NCBI GenBank assembly: GCA_037957365.1
Contig: JARHVA010003528.1
Location: forward strand, 782,001-846,000
Source of the DNA: Torreya grandis
Lineage: Eukaryota; Streptophyta; Pinopsida; Cupressales; Taxaceae
Length of the DNA stretch: 64,000 bases
Reading direction: 5' to 3'
The position numbers and the translations under genes are program-made. Position 1 is the stretch's first letter. Each line of letters begins with the position of its first letter. This document shows, in pieces, positions 38,804 to 51,739 of this stretch. The notes beneath the pieces are model-generated. The model saw nothing but the letters and a program-made list of their open reading frames with translations. It had not been told where the DNA came from and did no database searches.

Positions 38804-38815
38804 TGGTGTCAAAAG
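38804..38815 (+). other. Decayed primer binding site (tRNA-iMet type)
   Basis: TGGTGTCAAAAG matches the standard plant site TGGTATCAGAGC at 8 of 12 positions; most differences are transitions. The preceding ATTAGAAA context and the following gag support the call. Confidence 0.55.
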
Positions 38816-38879
38816 GAATATAAGTTATATCAGATGTTATGGAGACTACATAATGTCAAATAAATGTTGTTGCAGATGT

Positions 38880-39540
38880 GGGTGATGATGAAGAAGGAAC
38901 ACCAAAGGACGAGATTGAAGAATTGGTATATGAACTAGAAGACACAAATTTTAAGGTCATTTTTGACATGGGAGGCAAGCCTAATTTGGACACCCCTATT
39001 TAGTAAGTAATTTTATGGATTAAGGATCTCATTGATTGATTCATAGATCTAGAACATATTTTGACTATGATAAAATCAAGGACACCAAGAAGGTGAATTT
39101 TTTATGCACTATATTGAATGGGTATACATCTTTGTGGTTTGCTCATATGAAGTTGGAAAGGGAGAGAGGAGGAAAAAAAAAAATGAAGACTCCAAATAGA
39201 ATGAATACAAAGATAATAGTGTATTTTTTTACCCTTTGATTATCATTTGAATTTATTTATGAAGTTTTAAAGACTTGAATAAAAGAGAAATGATTGGTAA
39301 AGAACTATACAAAGGAGTTTTATAAGCTCACCATTAAAGTTGGTCATGCTAAGGATGATGAAGACAAAATATCAATGTATATGAATATCATTCGTATTTC
39401 TATACAAGATGAGTTTGGAATGTTTCACTTGAGTTTAGTATAAGATTCCAATTAATGTGAATTGAACATGGAAGAGAAGTTTCTAGAAGGAAATAAAATA
39501 CAAAAAGAGATAAAGGAAGATTTTCCATTGGTGTAAATGT
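38880..39540 (+). pseudogene. Chromovirus-like gag of fragment F
   Basis: The frame reads FIDLEHIFDYDKIKDTKKVNF, LNGYTSLWFAHMKLERERGGKK, then frameshifts before YTKEFYKLTIKVGHAKDDED-like and ISIQDEFGMFHLS blocks. These follow the Retrotrans_gag pattern (W-x-x-(L)E-x-x-F, ASLWW-x-x-(L)-x-x-R, EYT-x-EF). The usual LWW reads LWF. Several stops occur (for instance at 38998-39003), and an A-rich run near 39172-39185 probably caused a frameshift. Confidence 0.75.
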
Positions 39541-41055
39541 TAATTATGCAATTTAATTTAATCTCACTTAGGTATTTATATTTTCTACTAAGGATATTTA
39601 GTATGTGCATATTTCCAAGTATGTATTTAATTCTTACCTACCTCACATGTTACTCCACCATTAGATACTACCTTTAATGTGACCAATAGGAAAAGATAAA
39701 CAATGTTGTGAATTTGATATATATTTTCTTCTCATCCTTTATATTTTACACACATAGAGAGGTGGTGAATATTATTTAAATAATATATAATATATTTTCT
39801 CATTTTATTTCTAATCTTATTTCCTCTCTCATGTGTTTGTTACACTTCAGTTCTTATTTGATCCAATATAGACTAGACTTAATATGGTACTATAACCATT
39901 ATAGGATTGCTCCATATAATATGATAGTTTTTTAGGAATGTTTTAGAGGGATTTTTTTTTTCAAAATCTTAAAACAAATCAAACACTTTAATTTTATTTA
40001 TAAGGCCTAAAAACATAATAATCAATTTTAAACACCATAGGTTTTTTTTATAGAGATTTTAGATCATTTTTTAGGCCCATAGGCTTTCCAAGGTATGATC
40101 CATACTTGTTGGGGTTATTTTATTTATTTAAGCATAACTTTCCTTTGGCACACACCAAAGTGACTAAAAAACCTAATGTGTTGGCACATTGGAATTTTAT
40201 GCTAGAATGAGTTATTTCAAGCTCACGTAAAGCATATAGAAAGGGATATATTCTTATTGATTTTATCATGTGAGGGTGTACTAAAAAATAGGGGTGATCA
40301 AACACATACACATTTCTAAATTATCAATATGAAAATTAAATAAATGGTAACTATGGATCTAAAATTTGTTAACTTAAAAAAACATAGAAGTAAACCAAAA
40401 ACATTATCTCCATAGTCAGAATAGAAATATTAAGGTAACACAAGTTCCATTCATCATATTGATAAGTGATTAAAATATTACATAATTCTAGTGTATAATG
40501 CAACTCACTCGTATAACTCTATTAATACTATTTGAGTACAATAATAATAACCTCAATCACAAAAATAACAATAACCACCTTAAAAAGTTCTATCCAGGGA
40601 TATTTATACTTGGTTTTCCCTAACCAAGTAGTTATAATCATAATTACACTCATAATGACTTGCTAATGATCATCAACACACTTGAATCATGGTGTCCAAT
40701 TACATTGATTTACTAAGGAACCAAGCCTTTGTGCCACTATATTCTCTCTTTAATGCTAGATCCTCATCACCAAGTGCCTATTTTCCCATGGTCCAATTAT
40801 AGATTCATGCTTGACTTAGTCTATTTCATCTCTATGAATCATTCCCTAACCATCTCTTGATTCTCATGCATTCTCCATGTCTCCCTCTGAGTTTTAAGTC
40901 CTTAGTTCTTAGGATATCTATTTATTATGCACATTTATTTTGACTTGGTCCTCCTATTCCATGGAATCCTATGCCATGGTCTTCTCTTAAATCATAGTCT
41001 TCTATGTCATGTCTCTCTACACTAGTTATTACCAAAAATACTTTTCCAACATTTG
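39541..41055. other. Non-coding stretch downstream of fragment F
   Basis: I recognise no coding or repeat structure. A short minus-strand frame at 40120-40311 has no support. Confidence 0.5.
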
Positions 41056-41059
41056 GGGT

Positions 41060-41600
41060 CCAACATCACCCCACACTATGCCATTAGTTCATGCCATACT
41101 AAGTAGTGGTCTCAAGCTCAACTAAAGAATCTAGGCCAAACTACTCGATTTGATTGTTGACACCTTCCCAATGAGATAAGGTGTTCATAAACTTGGGCAT
41201 TATTTCTTTAATTGATGCTTTGACATTCTTGGTCTCCTCAAGTTTGTTTAGACAATTCCCTGATTTATTTACCAAATGTTCAAGGGATGTGGATGCATCC
41301 TTACAGACACGCTCAAATTTAGTGAAATTGAAACAACTTGTCCTCATAGTTTTATTAAGTTTGAATTTATTTCTTGTCTATGAGTGCTTATTATTTCCTC
41401 CATGGCTCCACATCTTTAAATGCTTTGGCACATTTCGAGCAGTCTTTTAGTAGCAAGTAAATATCAACTAACTATTATTGTTGAATCTCTTCCACTTGAA
41501 GCCAAACTTCCAAAATCTTGTTAGGTCATGCCAAATTTTCAAAAAACCCATCTAAAATGGGAATAGTTTCTCCAAATATATGAAAGACTCTTTTTCACAC
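41060..41600 (-). pseudogene. Unidentified coiled-coil ORF relic
   Basis: The minus-strand frame 41347-41141 reads CFNFTKFERVCKDASTSLE, NKSGNCLNKLEETKNVKAS and LSHWEGVNNQIE, a regular heptad-like helical pattern. More coding-like sequence lies upstream in other frames (MEEIISTHRQEINSN near 41400; CEKCGGVKKSLSYIWRN near 41610-41570). I do not recognise the family. It could be the tail of another element's accessory ORF. Confidence 0.35.
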
Positions 41601-41687
41601 CACCACATTTTTCACAAACTACTTTTTTGCCCAAATTTTTTAATTTGAGGGGCTAGGCTATTATTTGCATGATTTCAATAGGAGTTA

Positions 41688-41721
41688 TTGACTAATTTGA
41701 CCAAAAGTCAAATTAGGTCAA
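41688..41721. repeat. Inverted repeat of TTGAC (W-box) motifs
   Basis: The arm TTGACTAATTTGACC and its near-complement AGTCAAATTAGGTCAA are separated by 3 bases. This gives four TTGAC/GTCAA cores in 34 bp. TTGAC is the core of WRKY-binding W-boxes. More GGTCAA copies lie nearby (about 41789 and 41851). Confidence 0.6.
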
Positions 41722-44276
41722 CCCATATGTAGTTTAAAATTTTCATAAGGTTCCCTAGGGTGCAAAATGTGTCTCATGGTCGTAATGAGGTCAACCATAT
41801 GTGTTTTATCTTTCTCATCTTTATGTAAGTTGGTCTTATGTCATCTAGGGGTCAAGTTTGGGTCATCTATTGAACTTGTACAAGTTTCCCATAGAGAACA
41901 AATGTTTCAAAATCATCTATAATATCTTACATGTCAAAATATGTCAGGGAAACCATTTTGATATTGAAAAACTATAGGTGCCATGTTGAAAATAAGAAGA
42001 GAAAGTAGTTTTCATGTAGTTTTTAGTTGTTGTATGACCTATATAGTAATTTTTTCACATGGGAAAATTAAAAAGTGTCTCTTAAAGTACCTTAAGTCTA
42101 TTTCCACACTCAAGCAGCTTTTTAAACTTGAAAATGTAAAAATAAAACTATTTTATCTTTCCTATCACTCTCCTAGACAAGCATAAATGGTCAACCAATT
42201 TTAGTTTAGTATAACCAAGAGGAGTTGAGTCAAAGAAAGTACAATTGGTGTATTGTATTACTCAATTTATAATTCAAATTCATGGAAATATTTAGAATAT
42301 TTTTGTACTATGATTCATAAACCATTGCAAATAAGGTTTGCTCCTCTTTTCTACTTGCACATCCACATGGCCTTCAAATTTCTTCTCTATTTGGATTGGT
42401 ATGTACAAACAAGAACATGTTATTGAAGGGAATTAATACCCTTCTCACATTTTTATTTGTATATTTTTCACATTTGGTGTGAAGGAGAAAGGCATAAGCA
42501 TCTCATTCTTGATAGTAGGACCCCATTGAAGTCTGTAAACTATGTTTCATCAAACCTATAGAACTTATCTTCTTATAGGGTCCTTAAAATAAAAGGTGAT
42601 ATAATTTTTTCAACTTATGATAGCATGAGATCATTTATTCCTCGAAGGTTGAGTCTCAAAAGTTTTCTTGATGGAATTCAAGGCCTAACAATTACATGCT
42701 ATCAGTCTCCCTTGTGACTATCACCTATAGTCAGGTGAGATTGAGCATTGACTAGTCACGATGATGAAATAGGGATGTTTCAATGTTTTGATAAGTCTCC
42801 CAAGGTGAATAAAACAATATTAATATATTTCAAAGGTTATAAGCTAGTTTTGAGAACCAATTCATCACACAAAGTCATATATCATGTCTTCACCTATAGA
42901 TACTCTACAATGGTCTAACTACAATCCCATAGAGGTCTAAATAGTGTTGCATGAATGTGTTTGAAAGCATTTGAGATCTTAAACCATGTATGAGAATGAA
43001 TAAATAATCATGGTAATTTTTTTCATATTTTCATGTAGTCAAACTTGATTCCAAGCTGATAAAATTACAAGAAAGACACTTTAACTTAGTTTCTTTGAAT
43101 CATGTTTGGAGTGTCTTGAGGACTTGGAAGTCCTAATTGTTTCCATCATGTATCCTAGGCATAGGGGTTATGCCTTGAAAAAATAAGGTGGTTTCTTGAA
43201 TAAGAGTAAATGGTGTTTGGGTGGCTTCTAACTTGGATAAGTTCTAACATTAAACACTCAGTGAACACTATGTTGGAATAATTAAAAGCAACCTAATGCA
43301 ATAATGACACATGAAATGACAACATGTAGACAAAGTGGCCTCATTTGAGTAAAATATGATAATATAACCTTAATAATAGTTAGATAAGTTGATGAAAAAT
43401 GTCTTGACATGGGTCACCACCTATAGGATTCCCTTTTTTATCTCAAAATGTCACTTATAGTATGACTGTAGATTGATAGTTTATTGGGAGTATGTAGTTT
43501 GGATGTTGACATAGCTCTAAAGCATGATATGAATATGATAAAATATGAAATGATCTCATATAATTTAAGAATAACCTAGGGCATGAATCTTAGGGATAAA
43601 CCATATATCTTCACCTACATGAAACCTTCAATCTCTACTAAGATAAGCACACACAATCTGCTACAGTAGATAGATTAACTCATGCAAATAAAGAGATCTG
43701 AGATTGGAAGGTTAGAAGAGGTAAATTATGGATGGAAAATATATAATAAACTCTCAAATTGATGATTAAATATATTATAATCTTCTTATAAATATAAAAT
43801 ATAGTAGGAACACCAACCTATAGTCATAGTCAATTCAAAGTCTATGCATAGTTAAATCACATAGGTCGATCTTGAAGATTTAAAGTATTGAGAAACTTTA
43901 AAAGGTGATAAAGCATGTAATTTTTATGTATAAGGTACTATTGAAATTTTATAACAACTCATATCCTTTGTTTGGTTGAGAAAATTGGGGATATGCCCTT
44001 TATTTTATCTCAGACAAAGGTCACTCCCAATCAAGGTAAGGACTGCAGGTTTGGTGTGAAGACATTGGAAAGATGACATGAGGAGTCTTGGGATACTAAT
44101 GAAGGATGTGGAATTTTTATTTTAGAATGAATAAAGGTGTATAAGACTCTATAGGAAACATTAATACTAAGAGGTGGTTATAGGTCATTAGGCATAGTCA
44201 CGCCTATTAGACCTAAAACTAGACCTAAGCCCTATGAGGGTCTACTAGCTTCCATTAATATGACCATGGAACCTTT

Positions 44277-44314
<38 letters not shown>

Positions 44315-45435
44315 TTCAAGGGAGGATATAAGATTTTTTAGAACCATCAATTTATAAGAAACTACATAAAGGGGCCACTTTTGGCCTAAACCCATGACAA
44401 GGGTGTCTAGAATGCATTCAAGGAGCTTGAGGACCATTTTAAAACACTCATATCTATATGGAATGATTTTATGGTGTCTTAAGCACTTGAGGAGAGTTTA
44501 AGGGGTTCCTATACCCAAAATTTGTGATTTTTTTTCAAAATTTAGACTTATAATGTTTATGAAAAATCAATAATAGTCCTAAGCATCTAAAACCCTCCTA
44601 AAACCATGGTTTTGAACTAATGGAGAAAAAATGAAAGGACATGCATAAATATGGGTCTTTTGGCCTATAAATTTATTTGGACTTATGGAAGACTCACCCA
44701 TGCTCCTTCTCACCTTATTGGTTTGTACCCTACTTGTACAGATAAGTTAAATTCAAAGTTTTTTTTTCTATATTTTGACTTATTTTTCAAGTATAGAAGA
44801 ACTTTGATGGATGAAAACTATTGAATGAGGTATATGGGGAATTATTATAACCCCCTAAATATATTTAAACCTATATTGAGTTATTCATCATAGGTAGTCT
44901 TAGATAGATAATGAAAAGATAAGGTGACTACCAAGTGAGAAAATGAGAAGTCTAATTTGAGATCTTTTGAAGGTCTACCTAATGGAGTGGAAGTAAAACA
45001 GACTCTATACAGGTGTCATAACACCCCTTATATTGATTTTTTTGAGAAAATAAAGGTCACCTTGATGATAAAGGTGAATAATGAGGCCTAAAAGATTAAT
45101 GAATGACTATAGATGGTGAGTATAAGTGTCATGAATAAGGCTAATAGTTAGAGACACATATTATAACTATAATAACTTGTTTCCAACCTCCCTAAGATAG
45201 TGAATATGTGTCAATTCTTCCTATTCTAGTTTTTATTAGTCAAGAGATGCCTCATCATGAAGGTAGTTTCAATAAGTCTATTTGAGGACCCTACACCAGT
45301 TTGAGGAGTTTTTATGCATCAAATGGACACTTGTCTAAGAATACCTTCTAGACCTCTATTTTAAACTTCATTATTATATAATTTAACTATTAGTAATCAC
45401 TTGACACTCATTCTTGTGACCCTTGAGATCCACTT
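41722..45435. other. Non-coding relic DNA
   Basis: No sustained frame or recognisable domain on either strand. Short open frames (41983-42186, 44255-44437) have no motif. It contains an AT microsatellite at 44280. It may be a decayed LTR, given the promoter-like sequence at its right end. Confidence 0.4.
44280..44311. repeat. (TA)n microsatellite
   Basis: A 32-bp perfect alternating A/T run. It also produces the Tyr-Ile repeat in the minus-strand translation of this region. Confidence 0.9.
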
Positions 45436-45439
45436 CTCT

Positions 45440-45500
45440 CTCTTCTCAGATGATCTATAAATGCAAGCCATTTGGCTTTTGTAATCCAATCCACACTTGG
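45440..45500 (+). promoter_or_regulatory. Candidate LTR promoter (TATA region)
   Basis: TCTATAAATGCAAGCC near 45459 is a good plant TATA box followed by a C-rich start region (CCAATCCACAC). The layout resembles the U3/R junction of an LTR. No partner LTR is present in the window, so the assignment is tentative. Confidence 0.3.
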
Positions 45501-46039
45501 TATGGCAAAGACCTACTATTTTGATACTATATGTTACCTTTGAGATAATATTTGAAATATTTTTTTATTTAACAATATTCTTGTTTAATTGTGTGAATTG
45601 GTGTGTAGTGAAAGGTCTAGTTATTAGTATCAATCCTTGCCTTCTTTTTGCTCTTCTATGTTTGATGTAAGTAGTTTCCACTCTAACAAGTCACGTGAAG
45701 TATAGCTAGTGTGTTTAACTATATTAATGTGTAAAATTACCCTTAGTGTCTATAATATGACCTTTTATTTTCACCTTAATTATTTAAATGCATATCATCT
45801 CCATTTTTTAAATACTAATGTTAGATGAATTCATGATTTTGAGACTAGTGTTGCGAGTCATGCTTCTTAGTGAAATTGTATGGTAGTTTAGTGGAGATAT
45901 TTATGTTGTATCACCTCATTAGATTAGTTATTTTGATATTAATTATCCCCCATTTTCATATAATCAAGCAAGTAGTGTAGGTGATAAGCAATCAAAGAGA
46001 AATAGGGAGCTAACCCTTAAACCTAGTGGTTTACCTCTG

Positions 46040-48900
46040 CTATAGGCAACCCATAGACTTAGAGGTAATCCAATGTTGCCTAAGTATTATAGTATACTTG
46101 AAAAAATATATCTATGGTGAAATATTTGGTTATAGTATGAGCTCTACCAATGTCTCTAGGTTATCTATTACCTCACTAAATAGGGATGCTCCATTTGCGA
46201 GTGTTGGTTCTTGGCTCAAAATTGAATTACAAATGTTCAATGTTTTCACTTTGATAGATATTTCCACCTCCAATTGGTGCTTGATCTTAGCCAAATATTT
46301 CCCCAACTTCATCATATATTTAACCTTATTATTATGCATCATCACCATATTTGTATGTTTCTTCTAGGCTTATCGTGCATCAAACTCTACAAAGGCATTA
46401 TGCCTTAAGACATCAAGTGCCAATTTTAAGAGTGTCATACTAGCCTATATAGGGGTAAGCTACCATGTATATACCCAAACTTTATCAATAATTTCAACCT
46501 CTTCTAGATATATTAAGAGGATATCAGATGGAATCTCAAATTGATGTTCTTCATAATACATATCAAGGAAGAAAAGTGTCCCCCATCAAGTATAATTAGA
46601 TGCATAATCCCATGAAAGATGATAATACATATATAAAATCTTTTTAGGCACTCCCTTATATTATTGGATGTGAGGGGTCATGGTTGCACTGGTTTTTTCT
46701 ATTCTCAACATGGAATTTTTAATTAGATACTTCCACTTTGAGGATCTCACTCAAGTATCTCAACATCTATGTCTTCACCTTGATGATTAAACCCGATGTC
46801 AAGCCTACTCATTCTCAAAAACATTTTATAACCATCCCTCTCTTCATTAATTATATATTCAACTTACATTTATGCCTCCTCGAGGGTGGTTTCTTCACAC
46901 CATGCTAGTAAAGGTGTCTTCTCAAAGTTAGGAGTATCTTTCTCTTCTTTTGTAACAACATTTTTTGGGGTCCCTATTAGAATATCTACTTGTTATTCCA
47001 CATCACCATCCCTAGGTGCCACAATATTCTATTGCAAAAGAATAGTCTATATTGATGGATTTAGGCCTTTAGGTTGACTAATTGGGGGCTTATATTTGGT
47101 GGTACTTAGGTAGTCCTTTACCTTTTTGAAGGCTTTAGTTGAGTGCTTATATTAAAATCATGCCTTGGGATATTCTACTTATTTTCTCACATTGATTCTA
47201 TAGAGAACATTTCTCTTTTATGCTCCATGCTCCCTAAATATTTCCTTTTGGGTTTCAACATGTATAACAAAAAATGAATTGAATTACCTACCAATTTTTT
47301 TTGTTATTTTATGTTGGTTATTTATGAATCTATCCTCTACCTATATGCTTTCTTCTTGATATATACATATAGTTGGTAGAGAGTGTGAATCTTTGTGTTA
47401 ATATTTTCTATAGTAATATTCACCAGCTATGCATCATATATCTAGTTAAAAATATTCATGAAGTATAATGCCATGAAATCATATGGTAAATTGAGCCCTA
47501 TAGATAACTATATAAAGGAATCAATCTAAAATTGTGTGAGTGAAGAATGATACTTAATAACAAGCTTGTCTTAGTCTCCAACCTATGTAGGTGAGTCTTT
47601 TGGAATGCAACACTAATTCTAAAATGATTCCTTCATCCCATTGTACCATCCCTTCATTTTGACTTTATGGTATGGGGTAAATGGTCTAGGTTAGGTAAAT
47701 GACTTGTACAACTTTATGAGAGACTTAGTCTTAGGTAGGTATACCCATTTCATTTCTACATAGGTATATTTAGATACACTAATATCATCAAACGCCATTA
47801 GCAATACGAATGTGCCCCATGTAAACCTTTGGATGGGTAGATGGTGGGCTTTTTCTTACATCTTCTATAATTTTGGTAGTAATGTACTACACCCAATAAT
47901 ACTTGAGTCCTGAAGTGAGATATTGAACAACATAAAGGTGGTCCATATCCACCTCTTTCTACCTATCATTACCTCTAATCTTGGTCATTATGATATGTGT
48001 GCCACTTTGAGTGTGAGATTTTTAAGACTTTTGATGTGTATGGCATGGCCTTGTTTCTATTATTCAGGAATAATGGTAGTCGTATCTATCTCATCCTAGT
48101 ACTCAAAGTGATACGCAAGGTCTATGCCCAAGTAATAAAACCATGTGATTTACTAACTCATTATTCTATAATTCTCATATGATGCCTAATAAAATAAATA
48201 TAATCCATGTGCCTCATGAGATCAAAAACTTAACTAATTTAATTCAATTTCTAAAGTAAGTAATATTGAATATTTAGAAAAGGCTGGCATCATTTAAAGC
48301 ATTAAAAGTATTTAAGTCATACGCCAACTTGATCCTAATGTTCTAGCACTCTACTTGATAGTCATGTTGTAACTCTACTTCATTTTTAGGTTTATGGTGG
48401 TAGTAATTAAAGACACTATAAGTTATCACATTGGACAACTAGTTTTTTCACATATTACCACCTCAAGTATTGTATCTCTTCGATCATCAATGGGGGTGGA
48501 TGGGGCACAACATATTTCTTATTTTCCTAGTGCACCATTTCTATCTCTATATCTTTTATATGCACTTAATGTTTTTTAGGTACTTCTTCTTTGATTGGTA
48601 TGGTCTCACCACCCACCCTAAACTCTTCTTCCTCTATAATTGTAGGTAATGGTTCACTTCATTTGGCCTTTTTATTTGGTTACATCACCCTTTATGGAGC
48701 CTAAAGGTTGAGGTGTAACTATCCAATATTCCCAAAAGAATACATAGTTTCTTTTTTATCCTACTTAGACTATCCTAATTCAACATCCTAAAATGGTGGA
48801 TGTTGACCTCTAAAACCTATAACTCTAAAAATACATGCATCTTTATAATTATCCTAATACTCTATCTATTCCCCTTAGCTAATACACTCTACAAGACTTG
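46040..48900 (-). pseudogene. Accessory-ORF relic of element D
   Basis: Minus-strand coding remnants run from about 48900 to 46040. They include YVEMKWVYLPKTKSLIKLYK and KMKGWYNGMKESF (about 47770-47620), a Lys-rich stretch near 47300, a Pro/acidic linker near 47100-46900, and a helical tail at 46348-46130 (MVMMHNNKVKYMMKLGKYLA, LANGASLFSEVIDNLETLVE). The order of globular part, linker and coiled coil matches the accessory ORFs of A, B and E, but I could not prove homology by eye. It is heavily broken. The right end is cut by the LTR of element E at 49091, which suggests E inserted into D. Confidence 0.45.
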
Positions 48901-49090
48901 AAAATAACCTGAATCTATCACTTTTCACTCGTCTTGAATCTTGGAAAATATTCTATGATAGCTCAAATATTCTCATTCAACTCTATAATTTATAATCATA
49001 TTAATATTAAAAAGTGAAATGACCCTTTTTAACCTTTTATAAGCTCAAGAGGGTAACTTGAATTTAATACCCCTACTTATACCATCACTT

Positions 49091-50990
49091 TGTTGTACCC
49101 AACATCCCCCTTCTCTTTAAGGAAAAATGGGGACCCACTTTTTTCAAATTTTGGTCTTAATATTGAGCCCCTCTTTTTCATATTTTTATTCAAATTCTAT
49201 AAAAACTAAAGTATTTCACTTTTAGTAGGATGATATTATCATTGTGTTTTCATGCAACTAACTTTTGTACTACAAAGATTGTTCTTCAAGTTTATATTTT
49301 TCAAGCTAATTATTTCAACCCTTAAGCACTTTATCCTTTCAAATTTTATGATTGAGGGGTTCTTGGGTGTTCTTGGGACTATTTTTTTATTAGACTTACT
49401 ATTTTAAAAGCCTTATTATATTGGGGAAATTATTGTAGACATTTTGTTCAAAATAATTCCCCTAAATGAATTTGGCCTGCAAGCTCTTTGCCTTATGTAA
49501 TTTTGGAATACAGACATTTTTCTCAAAATATATCCCCTATGGATTATACCTTTGACCCTACCAAACTTACCCTTTGAGACTTTTGAAATGACCCTTAGTT
49601 GTATGAAAGTACCCTTCAAGACATCAAAAGTGCCCTTTAGCCTTCATGAAGCAAATCCTTTGGGAAACTTTTACCATGAAGTAGACCCTTCAAATCCTTC
49701 CATATACCCTTACAAACTTTTTAACTATCCCTTCAACCTTTTTGAAAATATGTTTTATCTTTTATCCCTTCAGCCTTCCCTAAATTGACCACTTTACCCT
49801 TTTTGACTAGATATTTTATGGCACATACCCTTAGGGTTTTGTGTAAATGACCCTTTGAGAGTTTTGTCCTATGGCCTTTACCCTTCAAAACTTATCCTTT
49901 AATATATCATTTTTACCCCTTTCCCCTATGAAAATTTCCCTTTATCCTTTTTGTATTGGACCCTATGACATGGGCATACCCTTCATGATTTCTATCCCAA
50001 GCCTTTGAAACTTTTTTTGAAGTGGCCACATACCCTTCAAAATAATTTCCACAACCTTTTTCTCCCACCAAAATATCCTTTGGACCTAAGGTACATACCC
50101 TTCAAATTCTATGTAACATACACATTAGGACTTTTAAAATGACCCCTAGCTATATGAAAGTATCCTTTAGGGAAATCATAAGTGCCCTTAGGATTTTATG
50201 AAGTGGATCCTTTAGGACTTTTATTATCAATAAAATTCCTTACAAAGTGGACCATTCATATCAAAATTACCCTTCAAGGAAATTGAAAGTGTCCTCTAGA
50301 CCTTTCAATAAACCTTTAAGATAATTATCTCAAGATTTTTGCCTAGATGAATTCCCTAAGGAAATTATTACAAAAATTTTGTTTGAAATAATTGCTCGAA
50401 AAGAATAAGTCTATAGACATTGACCCAAAATCATTTTTCTAATGTAGATCCTAATTATCTTATTAATAAGAGTACTATTCTTAACACACTTATTCAAAAC
50501 CAAATAAAAAATATTTCTTATCAACATTTTAAAAGACCCTCACCAACCTTGAGCTAACAAGTTTGAATTATATGGGAAATAAAAGCCAAAGGAATGTTGT
50601 ACATTTATGTCACACTAATTGATATTTAATGCAAGATTCTATATAGGTGATATGCCATGATTGAAATGCTGTCATTGCATTCAATCTAACTTGCATTCAA
50701 AATCTTCTACTTTTCTTATAGTGATGAAGAGCTATATTTCCCACTTCAAGAGTACTATGAGTAAAATAGTGACTGAGCTAGAGCTAAGTTATTTACATAG
50801 TGGACATTAGCACATAAAATAAGCAACACACATGTAATAATGAAATCTACATCTAGAACATTTTGAGGTATGAATTTACCATCCCCATATTCGATTAAGG
50901 ACTCCACAAAATTTACAAGCATAGTCTTGGATGCTATAGTGTTTGGAGACAAGTACTAGAATTATTTAATGTTATGGGATCTCATTGATT
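49091..50990 (+). repeat. 5' LTR of element E (part matched by the 3' copy)
   Basis: This part is colinear with 62179-64000. The match is still continuing at the end of the window (TTATTAAGGACTCCA-like block at about 50894 and 63972), so the LTR extends further right than 50990. By analogy with element B it may run to about 56.4 kb and include the accessory ORF. Confidence 0.8.
49540..50310 (+). repeat. CCCTT-rich degenerate repeat domain in element E LTR
   Basis: Dozens of blocks of the form (A/T)CCCTT(C/T)(A/G)(A/G) followed by CTTTTGAAA-like sequence occur at irregular spacing of about 25-40 bp. The same domain is present in the 3' LTR (about 62630-63400). It looks like a decayed short tandem repeat. 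Short open frames through it are not genes. Confidence 0.65.
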
Positions 50991-51440
50991 TAGTGGACAT
51001 GTTTTCAACCAAAGATAATATGATACTAGTAAATATATTATTTGTAAAGGAATTATTGGCATTCAAACTCCAAAGATTACACTTTGTTTTAGCCTAGCCA
51101 AAAGTGATTTCATTCATTGACCTCATAAGAGACCTATTCTTCTTTGGAAATATATCACAAGATGCTTTCCTACATCATTATAATAATAAAATGGTTGCTA
51201 CGTACATTTTGGTTTCATATTTATAGAGATATTTATCATTGAGTATACATGATGCCTATTTTGACAAGCACACATTAGTGTAATCTAACATAGATACCTT
51301 GATGGAGAAGGTACTATCTTCATAGCTTCTCTCAAACCAAACCATTACATGGAAAGAGAAGAAGTCAAAGGGAGAAATTACAATTGATAGGTTCGGGATG
51401 GGGATTCTCACTAGTATGGCTCTTCTAGACTAATTATATG

Positions 51441-51735
51441 GTATGCCCAACATTCAATTTATTAATTTGGATTAGGTGTTTTTATCATAAATGATTTCAC
51501 ATACACCCTAGGAAAGATAATAATACTTTAGTCAAGGGAGTAGATTACTCATAAAGACAAGCACCCCATGCCCATAGGAGATTATTTTATATATACCCAA
51601 CATTCAATTTGTTAATTTGGATTGGGTGTTTTTATTAAACATGATGATTACACATGATGTCACATACACCCTAGGAAATATAATAATACTTTAGTTGAGG
51701 GAGTAGATTACTCATAAAGACAAACACCCCATGCA
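51441..51735 (+). repeat. Tandem duplication of about 150 bp
   Basis: Unit 1 (51441-51590) and unit 2 (51591-51735) share CCCAACATTCAATTT, TAATTTGGATT-GGTGTTTTTAT, TCACATACACCCTAGGAAA and AGTAGATTACTCATAAAGAC. Unit 2 has a small insertion near 51640. Confidence 0.85.
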
Positions 51736-51739
51736 TATT

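Noticed and set aside
49540..50310. CCCTT-rich region as interstitial telomere sequence
   Set aside because: The blocks do not follow the plant telomere unit CCCTAAA and the spacing is irregular.
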